DNA of 33,490 nucleotides from a virus. Under the pieces are notes generated by a model. It was given only the letters and a program-made list of their open reading frames with translations, searched no databases and was not told where the DNA came from. This document shows, piece by piece, positions 11,647-21,369 of the stretch. Positions within the stretch are counted from its first letter, which is position 1; the number at the start of each line of letters is the position of its first letter. The translations under genes and the position numbers were made by a program. The DNA lies in the IMG/VR virus record IMGVR_UViG_3300032213_001731, positions 1 to 33,490 of that record. One strand, written 5' to 3'.

Positions 11647-14294
11647 TGGCCGACAAGGTACGAAAGATCCCGCGTGCGTTCCAGGGAACGCGAGCGATTC
11701 CAGCGCAGTACACGACTGACCCTGATATCGCCACGCCTGAGCAGATTGCCTCCATTGGTACCGCCAATGCCAAGGCACGAAATATTGCCAAGGGTAATAA
11801 CGCTATTTCCCCAGCATCTACTGCTGCTCCAATTAGAACCAACCTTACTGGCGGTCAGCCGAACCTGCCACAGGTCAAAGGCAAGCCGATCAACACAACT
11901 CCTGCTGGTCTTACTGCAACAAGCAAGTCAAGCGTTGACGCTGGTGCTGCGTTTACTGCTGGTCTCAAGGGTGCTGCTGGCAGCGAGAACGAATCGCTCT
12001 TTAGCAAGCCAAACCAGAATCCTCTGCCAACAGATGCTGCACCAAAGAAGAGCCGAGTGGTTGATGCACTTGACCGACTTCGAGCGGCTTCAGAATACTT
12101 CAATGGAAACAATGTAAGCGGCGGTGCAGGTAAGCCAGCCAAGCAGACGCCAAACAGAACGACTACTCGCGGCACGATTGCGACTTCCCCATCTAAGGTA
12201 AATGTCTCTGGGGGTGCTGGATCACCTGCTGCACAGACACCAAATAGCCCGCTGACGCGAGCACGAATTAAGGAACTGCTCAATACGCCAAGAGTAGAAA
12301 GCACTGGTGGGCAGATTGCCACAGCGCCAGAGACAATCAATGCAACAAGCAAGGCTCCAGTAGTTCGCACGATCAAGCCGAACTTTGAGAAGCTTGCTCT
12401 TGGCGAGCAGGCATCCTTGAAGATGTCAGAGACCTCACTTAGCGGTCAGGGGATTGATCCGAGCAAGGATGAGTCGCATCTCCTACTCCAGGAGATCCTT
12501 GGGCGCAAGCAGTTGGTTGAGCCAGAGCAGAATCGCCTTCGCTCGCTCTTCCGCCGCATGGACAACCTTTACCACCCAGAGACCATGACCCTTGGTGGTG
12601 CCGACCACTGGGCAGATGATCCAAGCGCACGGCTTGCTGGTCGAGCACACGTCTCGGTCAACATCCACCACGCCTATGTGCAGATCCCAGCCTCTATCCA
12701 GGCTGTGCGACCAGTCGTCAACTATGTTGCCACTGGACCAACGACTGAAGAGCGCGACGCCGCACAACTGCGCGAGCGACTCTACTTCCGCTGGTGGGAT
12801 TCCAACGAGATGGACTTGCTCCACGAGCACGCTGCGCTTCTCAAGGAACTCTACGGCCATACGGCGGCAAAGGTCTTCTGGGATCCAGTTTCGGAACTGC
12901 CAAAGGTCAGCGTCATTGAGCGACCAGAGAACCTCTACCTTGGCTTTGGCGACAGCGACTTCAACCGCCTAGACTGGGCGCTCTACTGCTACGGTATGTC
13001 ACCACAGTCAGTCCAAGAGGACTACGGCGTGGATGTCATCCCTGTCAAGCAGGGCGACAAGTATTTCCCATACACGACCCGTGGCACACACGACGACCCA
13101 ATCGGCAACGTGTGGTCCAACACCTTTGAGCGCAATCCGCTCCGCCGCGAGACTGCCTACGAGCAGATGCAGGTTGAGGTCTACGACTACTGGTACAAGG
13201 TACCAACCAAGCCAGGTAAGGCTCCACTTGTGTACAACGCCATCTTTGTTGGCAACTCGCTGGTAAAGAACGATGCGCACCCTGAGTATCAGGGGCAGAT
13301 CCCGTATGTCCACCTACCAAACGGCAAGATCCCTGGTAGCCCATACGGTAAGCCAGCACTCTACGATGCCGAGCAGTTGCTCCGAGAAAAAGACGAGCGA
13401 GTCACCGCTATGGCGCAGATGATTCAGTCCATCGTCGGTGGGCAGATGTGGCAGCTCGTTGGACCAGAGGCTCCTGATGAGGTACCGCCAAACGCGCTAC
13501 CAAAGCCAGGTCGCGTCGCAACCCCTGGACCTGGCAACGAACTCCGTGCCATCCAGCCGTTTATCCCTTCGTTCCAGATTGAGCAGTACATCGGTCGTAT
13601 CGACCGAGAACTTGCTGTGGCAACGGGCTTGAACGACCTGCTCCTTGGTCTCGCACCCGCACAGGTTCTTGGTTCGTCACGAGCCATCGCCGCGCTTATT
13701 GCCAACTACGAAGCACGCCTTGCCCCAAAGCGCAAGGTGTTCTATCAGTGGATGCGACAGGTCTGGGAGATGTGCGCCCGCATTTGGGAAATCAAGAACC
13801 CAGCCGTTGCGGAAATCATTGGCGGCCAGTACCGCATTGACATCGTTGCGCCAGAACTGACGCCACGAGACACGCTGGAACTTGCCAGCACCGCGATCAA
13901 CCTAGTCCAGAACCGACTGTGGAGCGCCGAGCGTGCCATGGATCGAGTGGGTGTGGAAGATCCGATTGGCGAGAAGGACCTCATCCGTGATGAGCAGACT
14001 GACGCAACGCTGAACCCTGCTGCTGTCGCAACGATGGCACAGGTGATGCAGCAGATGAGCCAGATGCAGCAGATGCAGGGCCAAGCCCAGCTTCAGCAGC
14101 AGGCGGCTATGACGCAGCAGCAGACTGCTAATGCCCAGCGCACAATGCAGCAGGGTGTTCCTGGGAGCCAGTCCCTAAACCAGCCAGAGAACCAGGCGCA
14201 GTTGCCGCCTGAAGCTTTGCCAGCAAACGCCGCTGCGCCAGGATCAGAGAACCTGATCCCAGCGCCGACTGGCACCAATGAGGTACCTGCATAA
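11646..14294 (+). CDS. Portal protein with a long low-complexity N-terminal extension
   Basis: The portal is the ring at one capsid vertex through which DNA enters and leaves. The region from about 275 has portal-like features: LLLQEILGRKQLVEPEQNRL, then YVQIPASIQAVRPVVNYVA, ELYGHTAAKVFWD, RENLYLGFGD-like, and later ATGLNDLLLGLAPAQVLGSS. The first 270 residues are Ala/Thr/Pro/Gly-rich and include a repeat NVSGGAGxPAxQTPN at 156-170 and 186-200. The C-terminus has a Gln/Met-rich helix then a Pro/Ala tail. At 882 aa it is larger than usual. It follows the terminase directly (TGATG). Confidence 0.85.
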   Translation: MADKVRKIPRAFQGTRAIPAQYTTDPDIATPEQIASIGTANAKARNIAKGNNAISPASTAAPIRTNLTGGQPNLPQVKGKPINTTPAGLTATSKSSVDAGAAFTAGLKGAAGSENESLFSKPNQNPLPTDAAPKKSRVVDALDRLRAASEYFNGNNVSGGAGKPAKQTPNRTTTRGTIATSPSKVNVSGGAGSPAAQTPNSPLTRARIKELLNTPRVESTGGQIATAPETINATSKAPVVRTIKPNFEKLALGEQASLKMSETSLSGQGIDPSKDESHLLLQEILGRKQLVEPEQNRLRSLFRRMDNLYHPETMTLGGADHWADDPSARLAGRAHVSVNIHHAYVQIPASIQAVRPVVNYVATGPTTEERDAAQLRERLYFRWWDSNEMDLLHEHAALLKELYGHTAAKVFWDPVSELPKVSVIERPENLYLGFGDSDFNRLDWALYCYGMSPQSVQEDYGVDVIPVKQGDKYFPYTTRGTHDDPIGNVWSNTFERNPLRRETAYEQMQVEVYDYWYKVPTKPGKAPLVYNAIFVGNSLVKNDAHPEYQGQIPYVHLPNGKIPGSPYGKPALYDAEQLLREKDERVTAMAQMIQSIVGGQMWQLVGPEAPDEVPPNALPKPGRVATPGPGNELRAIQPFIPSFQIEQYIGRIDRELAVATGLNDLLLGLAPAQVLGSSRAIAALIANYEARLAPKRKVFYQWMRQVWEMCARIWEIKNPAVAEIIGGQYRIDIVAPELTPRDTLELASTAINLVQNRLWSAERAMDRVGVEDPIGEKDLIRDEQTDATLNPAAVATMAQVMQQMSQMQQMQGQAQLQQQAAMTQQQTANAQRTMQQGVPGSQSLNQPENQAQLPPEALPANAAAPGSENLIPAPTGTNEVPA

Positions 14295-16897
14295 TGGCAC
14301 GACGAGGACGATTCACCAGCCCGAATTCGGGCGGACAGAACCTTACCGCGCTAATCACTAGCCTCCTGCGCGAACGAAACTCCGCAGAAGAGCAGGCGTT
14401 GCTTGACGCCTATCGAACTGGTACTGCCTATAACGGCGCTGTGCCAACCGCGAATGACATTCAGTCGTTCTACGATCAGTGGGCATCAGCCTCTGGATAC
14501 ACCCCAGGATCACTTGAGTATCAGGCAATATTCCAAAAGAAGTCCGACCTAAATAACTACGACCTCAAGAAGCAGTTCAATGCGTTGATCTCCACATTCA
14601 ATACGACCGATGGGTCAAACTACCAGGACATCATTGACTTCCTTGGCAATCAGGCGCAGACCTCTACCGATCCAAATGATCTTGCTGATTATTCCAATTC
14701 TATTGAGACAACTACCAGCGCCTATTTGAAGTACCAGGGTCAGCGGCTAGTTCGTGGAGAGTTGACGGCTGCTGAGTATCAGAAGATTACCCTTGAGTCC
14801 CTTAAGGTGCTAGATCCAGGTAGCACCGCCTACAAGAACGCAGTCTATGATGCTTTCCAGTACGAATGGAACGCAGAAGCAACTAAGTGGCAGAACCGCG
14901 TTAAGGCTGGGACTGCAACAAGCGCACAGTTCCGTTCTTGGGCAAGCAGCTTCAAGAATCGAATGGCAGGATCTGGCATTTCCAAGGACAGCGACCTGTA
15001 TACCTCAGTTGGGGCAAGCATTTCCCAGGCAAGTCTTGCGGTTGGAGATAGCCCAACAAACACGCGACTCAATAAAACACTAAGCACCCTTAACGATGTC
15101 TTTAGTCTTGCTCGAACGCAGATTGGCGGTGTAGAGGTTGGCGTTGAAGACATTATGGGCGATCCAAAAGATGTTCTTAAGAATTTGACTAAGAACCCAG
15201 ACCTTATGGGCCTGTACGCTGAATGGATTGACAACAACAAAGGATCGATTAGCCCAACGCTTACCGCTCTTAAGATTACCGATGGGGCAAGTTTCCGACA
15301 GTGGTTTGAGGACACTTTAAAGAGCGGAATCACCGATGCGCAGGCAGTAACTGCTGCTGGTGGCAGTGCTAACTGGGATGACTGGACGGCTGCCGCCACT
15401 AGCAACGGCGCACTCACAACTTTTGACGAGTTTGCAGTTGCCAGCAGCAAACACACACGAGATGCGGCTGGTGCCAAGGGTGATGATTCTCTTATTACCT
15501 TTTATGACACTGAGTATAAGAAGTTTCTTAACGGAGAAAAATCTTACTACGGAGAACGGCCAGCACTTGAAGGTCTTTACCCACAGCAATTTGCCGTTGT
15601 TCAGAACGAAGCAAATGCAATGGACGGATCGCATACAGATGGTTCACTAACCATGACTGGCGCACTTAACGGTGGAGAACCAACTTGGTCAAACGTCCAG
15701 TTGACTATTGATAACTCAGCAGCACTTAGTTCTGGACAAGCGGTTAAGGTATGGAATAAAGAGACTGGCCAATTTACCACTGAGCCTCCACGAGCGGCTG
15801 GTGCTGCACAGGGTTCTTACCAGTATGTCAGTTTCACTGTTCTTCCCGACGGAACAAAGGTTCCGTCAGTTGTCTCCGTCCTTGGAAAGAAAACTGTTTC
15901 TTCTGACGGAATAACGCCAACTGGATTTATCTTTGAGTTGCCAAATAACAAGACCTATGCCGTCAATACTTCTGGCGATGCATATGAGGTAACTGGTTCG
16001 GTTCCAGTTTCTGGTGCTAATTATGTTATTGATGATTTTTCTACTGTTGGTCCAGCCACAAGTGATGGAAGACTGCCACTCATTGACACAATTCCCTTTA
16101 TTCGACAGGGTGCCAATGCTGGAGCATTTAATCTAGCAGATCGAGAGGCTCGACGAGCTGCGCTTACGCAGTATGGCGTAGATGCCGCTGACCTTGATGC
16201 TGCTGCACAACTGGCACTAACGGTGTCAGCGGGACTTGACCCAACAGCACGAACAGGAATTGAGGCTGCGTCTCAGGCACTTACTGCTGAGTCAGTCACA
16301 ATTCGTGCAACCGCACTTGAATCATCTGCGTCCAATGTTGACCAACTAGCGCAAGCTGCTGGTCTTCGTGGCAATCCTGCGGCAGCACAATACAACACGT
16401 TTGTGAAACCAAATATGGACAAGTACGAAGAAGTTTCTAAGGGTCTATTTCGGCTAAAGAACCCTGCTGGGGAAATGGGCGCAGATAGAAATGCCTCAGC
16501 GCAGAATTTCTACTCTAGGATGGGTGGCCAAACTGGAAATCAAACAGTTGCAGATCTTCCAACAACTGTTGACCTTCGACCAGATTGGGTAAAGAACAGC
16601 AATAAGGAGCGCGATGTTTCCGCAGCAGAGCGCATTTTTGCTGGATATGGCGTTCCTTCAACGCAGGCACCTTCAGATAACTTCTTTAGGAATATGCCGA
16701 CGACGAAGAAGCAGCAGTACGGCTCATTGCCACCTGCGCTTCCGCCAGCAGCAATGGCACCGTCGGTTGTTGTTCCTCCAACCCCTTCTGTTCGTATGCC
16801 AGACATTATGGGGCCAGTAATGCCAACTGCACCAGTAGTCGCCCCGCCACCACCGCTATTGCCACCGTCACGCGGCGGCGGCGTTAGGAAGTTGTAA
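14294..16897 (+). CDS. Large hypothetical virion protein, 867 aa
   Basis: No domain is recognised. The N-terminal 400 residues are helical and polar with repeated FxxW/YxxW-like segments; the middle (about 440-620) looks beta-rich; then a helical segment; the last 70 residues are Pro-rich (ALPPAAMAPSVVVPPTPS). No signal peptide. It starts in the portal stop overlap (TAATG) and precedes another very large gene. Its position between portal and scaffold and its size suggest an internal (ejection) or connector-associated protein rather than an enzyme. A tape measure would normally follow the capsid genes, so that is less likely. Confidence 0.6.
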   Translation: MARRGRFTSPNSGGQNLTALITSLLRERNSAEEQALLDAYRTGTAYNGAVPTANDIQSFYDQWASASGYTPGSLEYQAIFQKKSDLNNYDLKKQFNALISTFNTTDGSNYQDIIDFLGNQAQTSTDPNDLADYSNSIETTTSAYLKYQGQRLVRGELTAAEYQKITLESLKVLDPGSTAYKNAVYDAFQYEWNAEATKWQNRVKAGTATSAQFRSWASSFKNRMAGSGISKDSDLYTSVGASISQASLAVGDSPTNTRLNKTLSTLNDVFSLARTQIGGVEVGVEDIMGDPKDVLKNLTKNPDLMGLYAEWIDNNKGSISPTLTALKITDGASFRQWFEDTLKSGITDAQAVTAAGGSANWDDWTAAATSNGALTTFDEFAVASSKHTRDAAGAKGDDSLITFYDTEYKKFLNGEKSYYGERPALEGLYPQQFAVVQNEANAMDGSHTDGSLTMTGALNGGEPTWSNVQLTIDNSAALSSGQAVKVWNKETGQFTTEPPRAAGAAQGSYQYVSFTVLPDGTKVPSVVSVLGKKTVSSDGITPTGFIFELPNNKTYAVNTSGDAYEVTGSVPVSGANYVIDDFSTVGPATSDGRLPLIDTIPFIRQGANAGAFNLADREARRAALTQYGVDAADLDAAAQLALTVSAGLDPTARTGIEAASQALTAESVTIRATALESSASNVDQLAQAAGLRGNPAAAQYNTFVKPNMDKYEEVSKGLFRLKNPAGEMGADRNASAQNFYSRMGGQTGNQTVADLPTTVDLRPDWVKNSNKERDVSAAERIFAGYGVPSTQAPSDNFFRNMPTTKKQQYGSLPPALPPAAMAPSVVVPPTPSVRMPDIMGPVMPTAPVVAPPPPLLPPSRGGGVRKL

Positions 16898-19800
16898 TGC
16901 CAAGTATCTTTGACAAACCATCGGCAAAGGTTGGAACAACGCAAGTAGCGTCCATTGCCCAGCCTGGGACTTCGGCAAAGGCCGTTCAGTCCGCTGGTCG
17001 AATTCAGGTTAGCATTGCTGATCCGTCAAAGTCTATCCAGAAGTCCATTGGCGATGTCAATGCTGGCTTTATTGGAGTGGGCAAGGGCTTGGTATCCGTT
17101 GCGGAAAACCTTCCATTTATCGGCGGCATTGCCAAGCCGCTCATTGGATTTGTTGGCTCTATCGCTGACGCGACTATTGGTCAGGGTGTGAGCGCACTAG
17201 AAAAGATTCGCATTGGTGACTCTAACTTGGCTCAGGCGGCAGTCAGCGCCCTAGAGGTTGCTGGCACCCCGCTTGCCTTTGGTCTTGATGCCATCTCTGC
17301 TCCTGGTCGATTTGTGGAGCAGAAGGTTGCCGAAGCGCGAATTCAGAATACACAGACTGGCAAGCAGGATCTCATTTCTGGTATTTTCGGAGCAGCTCCC
17401 AAAGAAGTTATGGCAATGGTGCAGGGCGGCGCCTCTCTTGAGCAGGCTGCCGAACATCTCGCCACAACCAATGCTGGCTATAGCGAGAATGGCCTTGCCA
17501 ATCTTGGCTGGTCGTTGCTCCTAGACCCAATCAACCTCATCGCCCCTGGTGTTGGAAAAGTTGCATCAATGGGCAAGCAGGCTTCGGTCTTTGCTCGAAT
17601 TTCAAAGCAAGCTGCACTTGAAGGCGTCGCTGGCGTTGCTGCCAAGGCAGAGGCAGACGCATTCCTCAGCACGTGGGGTTGGGCTGGGAAGGTTCATGAT
17701 GCTACGGTAAAGACTTTATCGTGGCGACCGCAACTGTTTACCTCTACGCTGGCAAAAGAGGTCGTTGCCGCAACGCCAAAGGTCTACAATATGAAAACGG
17801 TTGGCGGGTTCCTAGACGATGTTGCTGCTGCTGGTGGCGTAGACATTGCCGACCGTCTACTCAAGAACTTTGCCGTAACCTCAATGAACGCGGTAAAGTC
17901 TGGTGCCGTCCGTGCTGTGACCGCAATCCGACGATCTGGCTCAGAGGACCTTGCTAACACAATTGTTCATCATTTTTGGGATGGTTTAAGCAAGAAGAAA
18001 AATCTAGACGAATTGCTGGCTGCACCATACTTTGGGTTTGATAACGTCTCTAACGCATTAAAAACCTATGGTCTAAATGATGAAGATATTATTAAGCTTA
18101 CCTCAACAATCCAAAATAAGGTGGGGATCCAAAGACTAGATGAATTGGTCAAAGACCCTGAAATCCGCGTTCTCGTAGATTCCCTGGCCAGCAGACATGC
18201 TAACTGGACAGTTTCTAATACAAAGGCGTCTATAAAAAATGTTGCGGATAGCCGAGTTGGTGCAGATTCTCGATTGGCTACCGAGGAGATGACCCGCGTC
18301 CTCTTTGAGGCAAAGAACGATGTGATTGCTCTTGCCGCAGATCCAGTTCTTGGTGTTCAGGAGTTAACAAAGTATCTAATCAATGGTGGTGGCCTTTCTC
18401 CAGAAAGAGCACTTACTGTTGCCCAACGACAGTTTGCCAAGCACGCTGGGGATACTCGCGCATTGACAGATATCCTTGCTATGGCTCGTGGTGCAAACTT
18501 CGGTCAAGCAGCACGCAAGCTCGCCGCTGTTCGCAGCCTCTTCCCAAAGGGAGACCCGTTTGCCAAGTTAACCATCACCTCACAGCGCAGCCTGACAAGG
18601 GCAGAGGTTGAGGCGACCATCAAGCGCGTTGACGGCTTGAAGGCGAAGTTGAAGCAGGCTGCCAAGGATGGCGACACTGCCACGCAGAAGGCAGTAAAGG
18701 TTGAACTGAAGGCAGAGGCTGACCGATTGGTTCAGGGGTACGATGAGTTTGCCGCTCAGTTTGGCACCAATGGACTCCATACCTACGATGAAGTCTTTGA
18801 CTTCCTGAATAAGGCTCCAAACCTTACGGTCCGCGAACTAAGCAAGTCACAGCGAGCACGCATTGCTGCTGAGGCCGTTAGCGATGACGCTGTTCGCCAG
18901 GTTGATGCGCTGGACAAGGAACTTACCGCGATGGGCTATCGCCTTGGCGTTGCCCCAGAAGATGACATTGCCCGCGTTACCACAATGGTAACGGACCACT
19001 TTGGCAATGAAAAGTTTGTTGAGATGACGATGCCATTTGCCGATACGATTGACCACGTGGCCATTGATGCCATTGACAACGCTGGGGTTGCGCTTCGCCC
19101 AAGCCGACTTGGTCGCATCTTTGACCGTGTATCTCGACCATTCGGCGCAGAGGTCACTAAGAATGTTGTGGCTGAACGATTTGTGACTAATATGGTTGGA
19201 AAATATGGCATCTCCGTCAACAAGGCTCGCCGCATCTTGGCTGAGGTCAATAACCTTGCCGCTCGTAAGGGCGTGCAGGTGAAGGCACTGCTTGCCGACA
19301 GCAACGAGTTGGAACAGATTTTCCGACGACCAGATATGATGGGCGATGCCTATGGTGATGTCTTGGATAAGGGAAGCACCGCCTTTAAGGAAGTGCTTGA
19401 TGCCGCTGCTGGTGACCTTGCTTCTGCTGGTCTGACTAGCGGATTTACTGGTCGAGTGAAGGCAGTATTCCCAGCCATCACCCTGCTGACCGACAAAATT
19501 TACCCAGAGGTTCGCTTCGGTTCCCTTAACCCATTCTTCAACTTGGTTCTTGAGCGCATTGAGACGGCAACACAAAAGATTATTTACGGAATTCGAAAAG
19601 AAGCTGCCAATGAGATGACCCAAGAAATCACTGGGACATCACTTCGACGAGCATATCTTGACCCGCGCAATGTAAACCGTGAGATTGCCGATGGGCAACT
19701 GTACATGGCCTCTCGCGCCAACCGAAATACCGCCGCTGCCATTGAAACCGCGACAAACTTTAAGCAACGTTCAGAGAAGTACATTAAGGAATTGCTTTCT

Positions 19801-20739
19801 GTAAAGCGGGTTCGTAACGAAAAGGAAATTGCACGAGACACAATGGCAGATAAATTTGCTGCCGATGAGTTTCTGGATGTGCTAGACCGTGCAGTTCCTG
19901 GGAAAATGGAAGAGTTTGCAATTCATTATGGGACAACCAACGCAAGAGATACTTTTACAATGCTGCTAGAAGAATACATGATTCAATATGATCCAATCCG
20001 ACTGGCAGAGTATGTTGCCGAAACTGGAACAAAGGTTCGCGGACTTGTGTCCAAAGAACTCGTTGCAAAGATGGGTGCCGAAGAAGCACAGGCCCTTGCC
20101 GATGCCGTTGTTGGTGCCTATGAAGTGGCAATCCTTAAGGGAAGCCGAGCTGCGGATAAGGCTCAATACTTCGCCAGCCAGCGCACTTGGCTTGAGCGCA
20201 GTCTTAACCACCCATTCCTAGCCATCTACCCATATTCCTACATGACACAGAAGGTCATCCCAATGATGATGCGCCTCATGTTCCTTACCCCAAATCCGTT
20301 TGGCAAAGGTCGGTTAGTAATGCCAGGACTTGGATATGCAAAGTATCAGAATTTCCTAGAGTATGCCAACAATCGAGTAAACAGCGATGAGACGCTACTG
20401 GATCAGTTGCTTCAGAATGATGCGATTCTCTATGTGTTCTCGACGTTGCTCCCTGCAACGCCAGACAACATGGGATTCTCAGCTCCATCGTGGCTACGCC
20501 GTGGATTCATTCAGCCAGCCCTTCGTGGTCAGGCACTCACCCCTGGCCAGATTGCCCCAACGCTCACTGAGGCAGTCTCTCAGTTGGGTCGAGGAACGGT
20601 GCTTGGCCAAGGTCGCACAATGCTTGAAGGACTTCAGGCAGTGCAGGATACGACAAAGGTCAATCAAGGTGTTAGTGATTTTATCCAATCAGGCGCACAG
20701 GATATTCAGGACACAGTTCTGAGCCTGCGCGGTAACTAA
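16897..20739 (+). CDS. Very large hypothetical virion protein, 1280 aa, ejection-protein candidate
   Basis: The protein is long and mostly helical. Near the N-terminus a Gly/Ile/Val-rich hydrophobic region (about 57-98, FIGVGKGLVSVAENLPFIGG and following) could insert into membranes. Another hydrophobic segment near 205-225 (LGWSLLLDPINLIAPGVG) follows. The middle has coiled-coil-like stretches (around 560-640, VDGLKAKLKQAAKDGDTATQ). No enzyme motif is visible. Portal-adjacent giant proteins with membrane-active helices are typical ejection proteins in podovirus-like phages; here that is inference. A short AT-rich section at about 17960-18260 differs from its surroundings. Confidence 0.6.
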   Translation: MPSIFDKPSAKVGTTQVASIAQPGTSAKAVQSAGRIQVSIADPSKSIQKSIGDVNAGFIGVGKGLVSVAENLPFIGGIAKPLIGFVGSIADATIGQGVSALEKIRIGDSNLAQAAVSALEVAGTPLAFGLDAISAPGRFVEQKVAEARIQNTQTGKQDLISGIFGAAPKEVMAMVQGGASLEQAAEHLATTNAGYSENGLANLGWSLLLDPINLIAPGVGKVASMGKQASVFARISKQAALEGVAGVAAKAEADAFLSTWGWAGKVHDATVKTLSWRPQLFTSTLAKEVVAATPKVYNMKTVGGFLDDVAAAGGVDIADRLLKNFAVTSMNAVKSGAVRAVTAIRRSGSEDLANTIVHHFWDGLSKKKNLDELLAAPYFGFDNVSNALKTYGLNDEDIIKLTSTIQNKVGIQRLDELVKDPEIRVLVDSLASRHANWTVSNTKASIKNVADSRVGADSRLATEEMTRVLFEAKNDVIALAADPVLGVQELTKYLINGGGLSPERALTVAQRQFAKHAGDTRALTDILAMARGANFGQAARKLAAVRSLFPKGDPFAKLTITSQRSLTRAEVEATIKRVDGLKAKLKQAAKDGDTATQKAVKVELKAEADRLVQGYDEFAAQFGTNGLHTYDEVFDFLNKAPNLTVRELSKSQRARIAAEAVSDDAVRQVDALDKELTAMGYRLGVAPEDDIARVTTMVTDHFGNEKFVEMTMPFADTIDHVAIDAIDNAGVALRPSRLGRIFDRVSRPFGAEVTKNVVAERFVTNMVGKYGISVNKARRILAEVNNLAARKGVQVKALLADSNELEQIFRRPDMMGDAYGDVLDKGSTAFKEVLDAAAGDLASAGLTSGFTGRVKAVFPAITLLTDKIYPEVRFGSLNPFFNLVLERIETATQKIIYGIRKEAANEMTQEITGTSLRRAYLDPRNVNREIADGQLYMASRANRNTAAAIETATNFKQRSEKYIKELLSVKRVRNEKEIARDTMADKFAADEFLDVLDRAVPGKMEEFAIHYGTTNARDTFTMLLEEYMIQYDPIRLAEYVAETGTKVRGLVSKELVAKMGAEEAQALADAVVGAYEVAILKGSRAADKAQYFASQRTWLERSLNHPFLAIYPYSYMTQKVIPMMMRLMFLTPNPFGKGRLVMPGLGYAKYQNFLEYANNRVNSDETLLDQLLQNDAILYVFSTLLPATPDNMGFSAPSWLRRGFIQPALRGQALTPGQIAPTLTEAVSQLGRGTVLGQGRTMLEGLQAVQDTTKVNQGVSDFIQSGAQDIQDTVLSLRGN

Positions 20740-20747
20740 AAAAATAA

Positions 20748-20769
20748 ACCCCTGACGCTGTGTCGGGGT
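20748..20769. terminator. Hairpin between the 1280-aa gene and scaffold gene
   Basis: ACCCC-T-GAC pairs with GTC-GGGGT through loop GCTGT (one bulged T). The plus strand has no U-run after it, but the minus strand reads the hairpin and then TTTATTTTTTT, a terminator-like end for leftward transcripts. It could block antisense reads or tune scaffold/capsid expression. Confidence 0.45.
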
Positions 20770-20794
20770 GGGTTGTAAAGAAGGAGAAAATGCT

Positions 20795-21355
20795 GTGGCT
20801 GAAGAAGTCGTGAACAGCGTCGTAGACCAGTCGGCTGAGGTAGTTGCCCCAGAGGTAGCTACTGTGCCCACTGAGAACGACGGTGATGTCGCCACTTGGA
20901 AGAAGCGTCTAGCAGGCAAGGATCAGGCGCTCACCGCTGCTAAGAAGGAACTTGATGATATCAAGTCCAAGGCAGAGGAACTCTCTCGCTGGAAGGCAGA
21001 GCAGGAGCAGGCTCAGATGACGGAGTTCGAGAAGGCGCAAGCCAAGATTCGAGATCTAGAGTCAAAGGCCGCTGCTGCCGAGGCATCAGCAAAAGAGGAG
21101 CGACTAGCGCGGGAATTCCCTCTCGCTTACCAGTTCCAGAAGGATACCAGTGGTCTTGATGAATCATCCCGCGCTGCTGCGTTGGAGAAGTTTATCCGAG
21201 ATGCCGCTGAAGTAGCCAAGGAACAGGTCGAGACGGCACCCGCCATCGTTGATCCAAACAATGCGCGTCGGGCAACCGCTGCGCCAACTACTAAGCCAGA
21301 TTCCAAGAGCATCTCTGAGAAGCTCAAGGGACTGGGTAATCCATTCGCTGATTAG
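20795..21355 (+). CDS. Capsid scaffolding protein
   Basis: This 186-aa acidic, helix-rich protein has a coiled-coil centre with many Lys/Glu/Ala (KKELDDIKSKAEELSRWKAE) and ends GLGNPFAD, as in phage scaffolds. It lies immediately before the major capsid gene. Scaffolds shape the prohead and leave before packaging. The start is the GTG at 20795 with AAGGAG eight bases upstream; the open frame reaches 27 nt further up, into the hairpin. Assignment rests on composition, size and position. Confidence 0.75.
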   Translation: MAEEVVNSVVDQSAEVVAPEVATVPTENDGDVATWKKRLAGKDQALTAAKKELDDIKSKAEELSRWKAEQEQAQMTEFEKAQAKIRDLESKAAAAEASAKEERLAREFPLAYQFQKDTSGLDESSRAAALEKFIRDAAEVAKEQVETAPAIVDPNNARRATAAPTTKPDSKSISEKLKGLGNPFAD

Positions 21356-21369
21356 GAAGGAGTAGCTTC

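Noticed and set aside
14845-15477. 210-codon minus-strand frame
   Set aside because: It is fully inside the 867-aa gene, with no start site or context.
18847-19623. 258-codon minus-strand frame
   Set aside because: It lies wholly inside the 1280-aa gene, has no leader or neighbours on that strand, and its composition matches a shadow frame.
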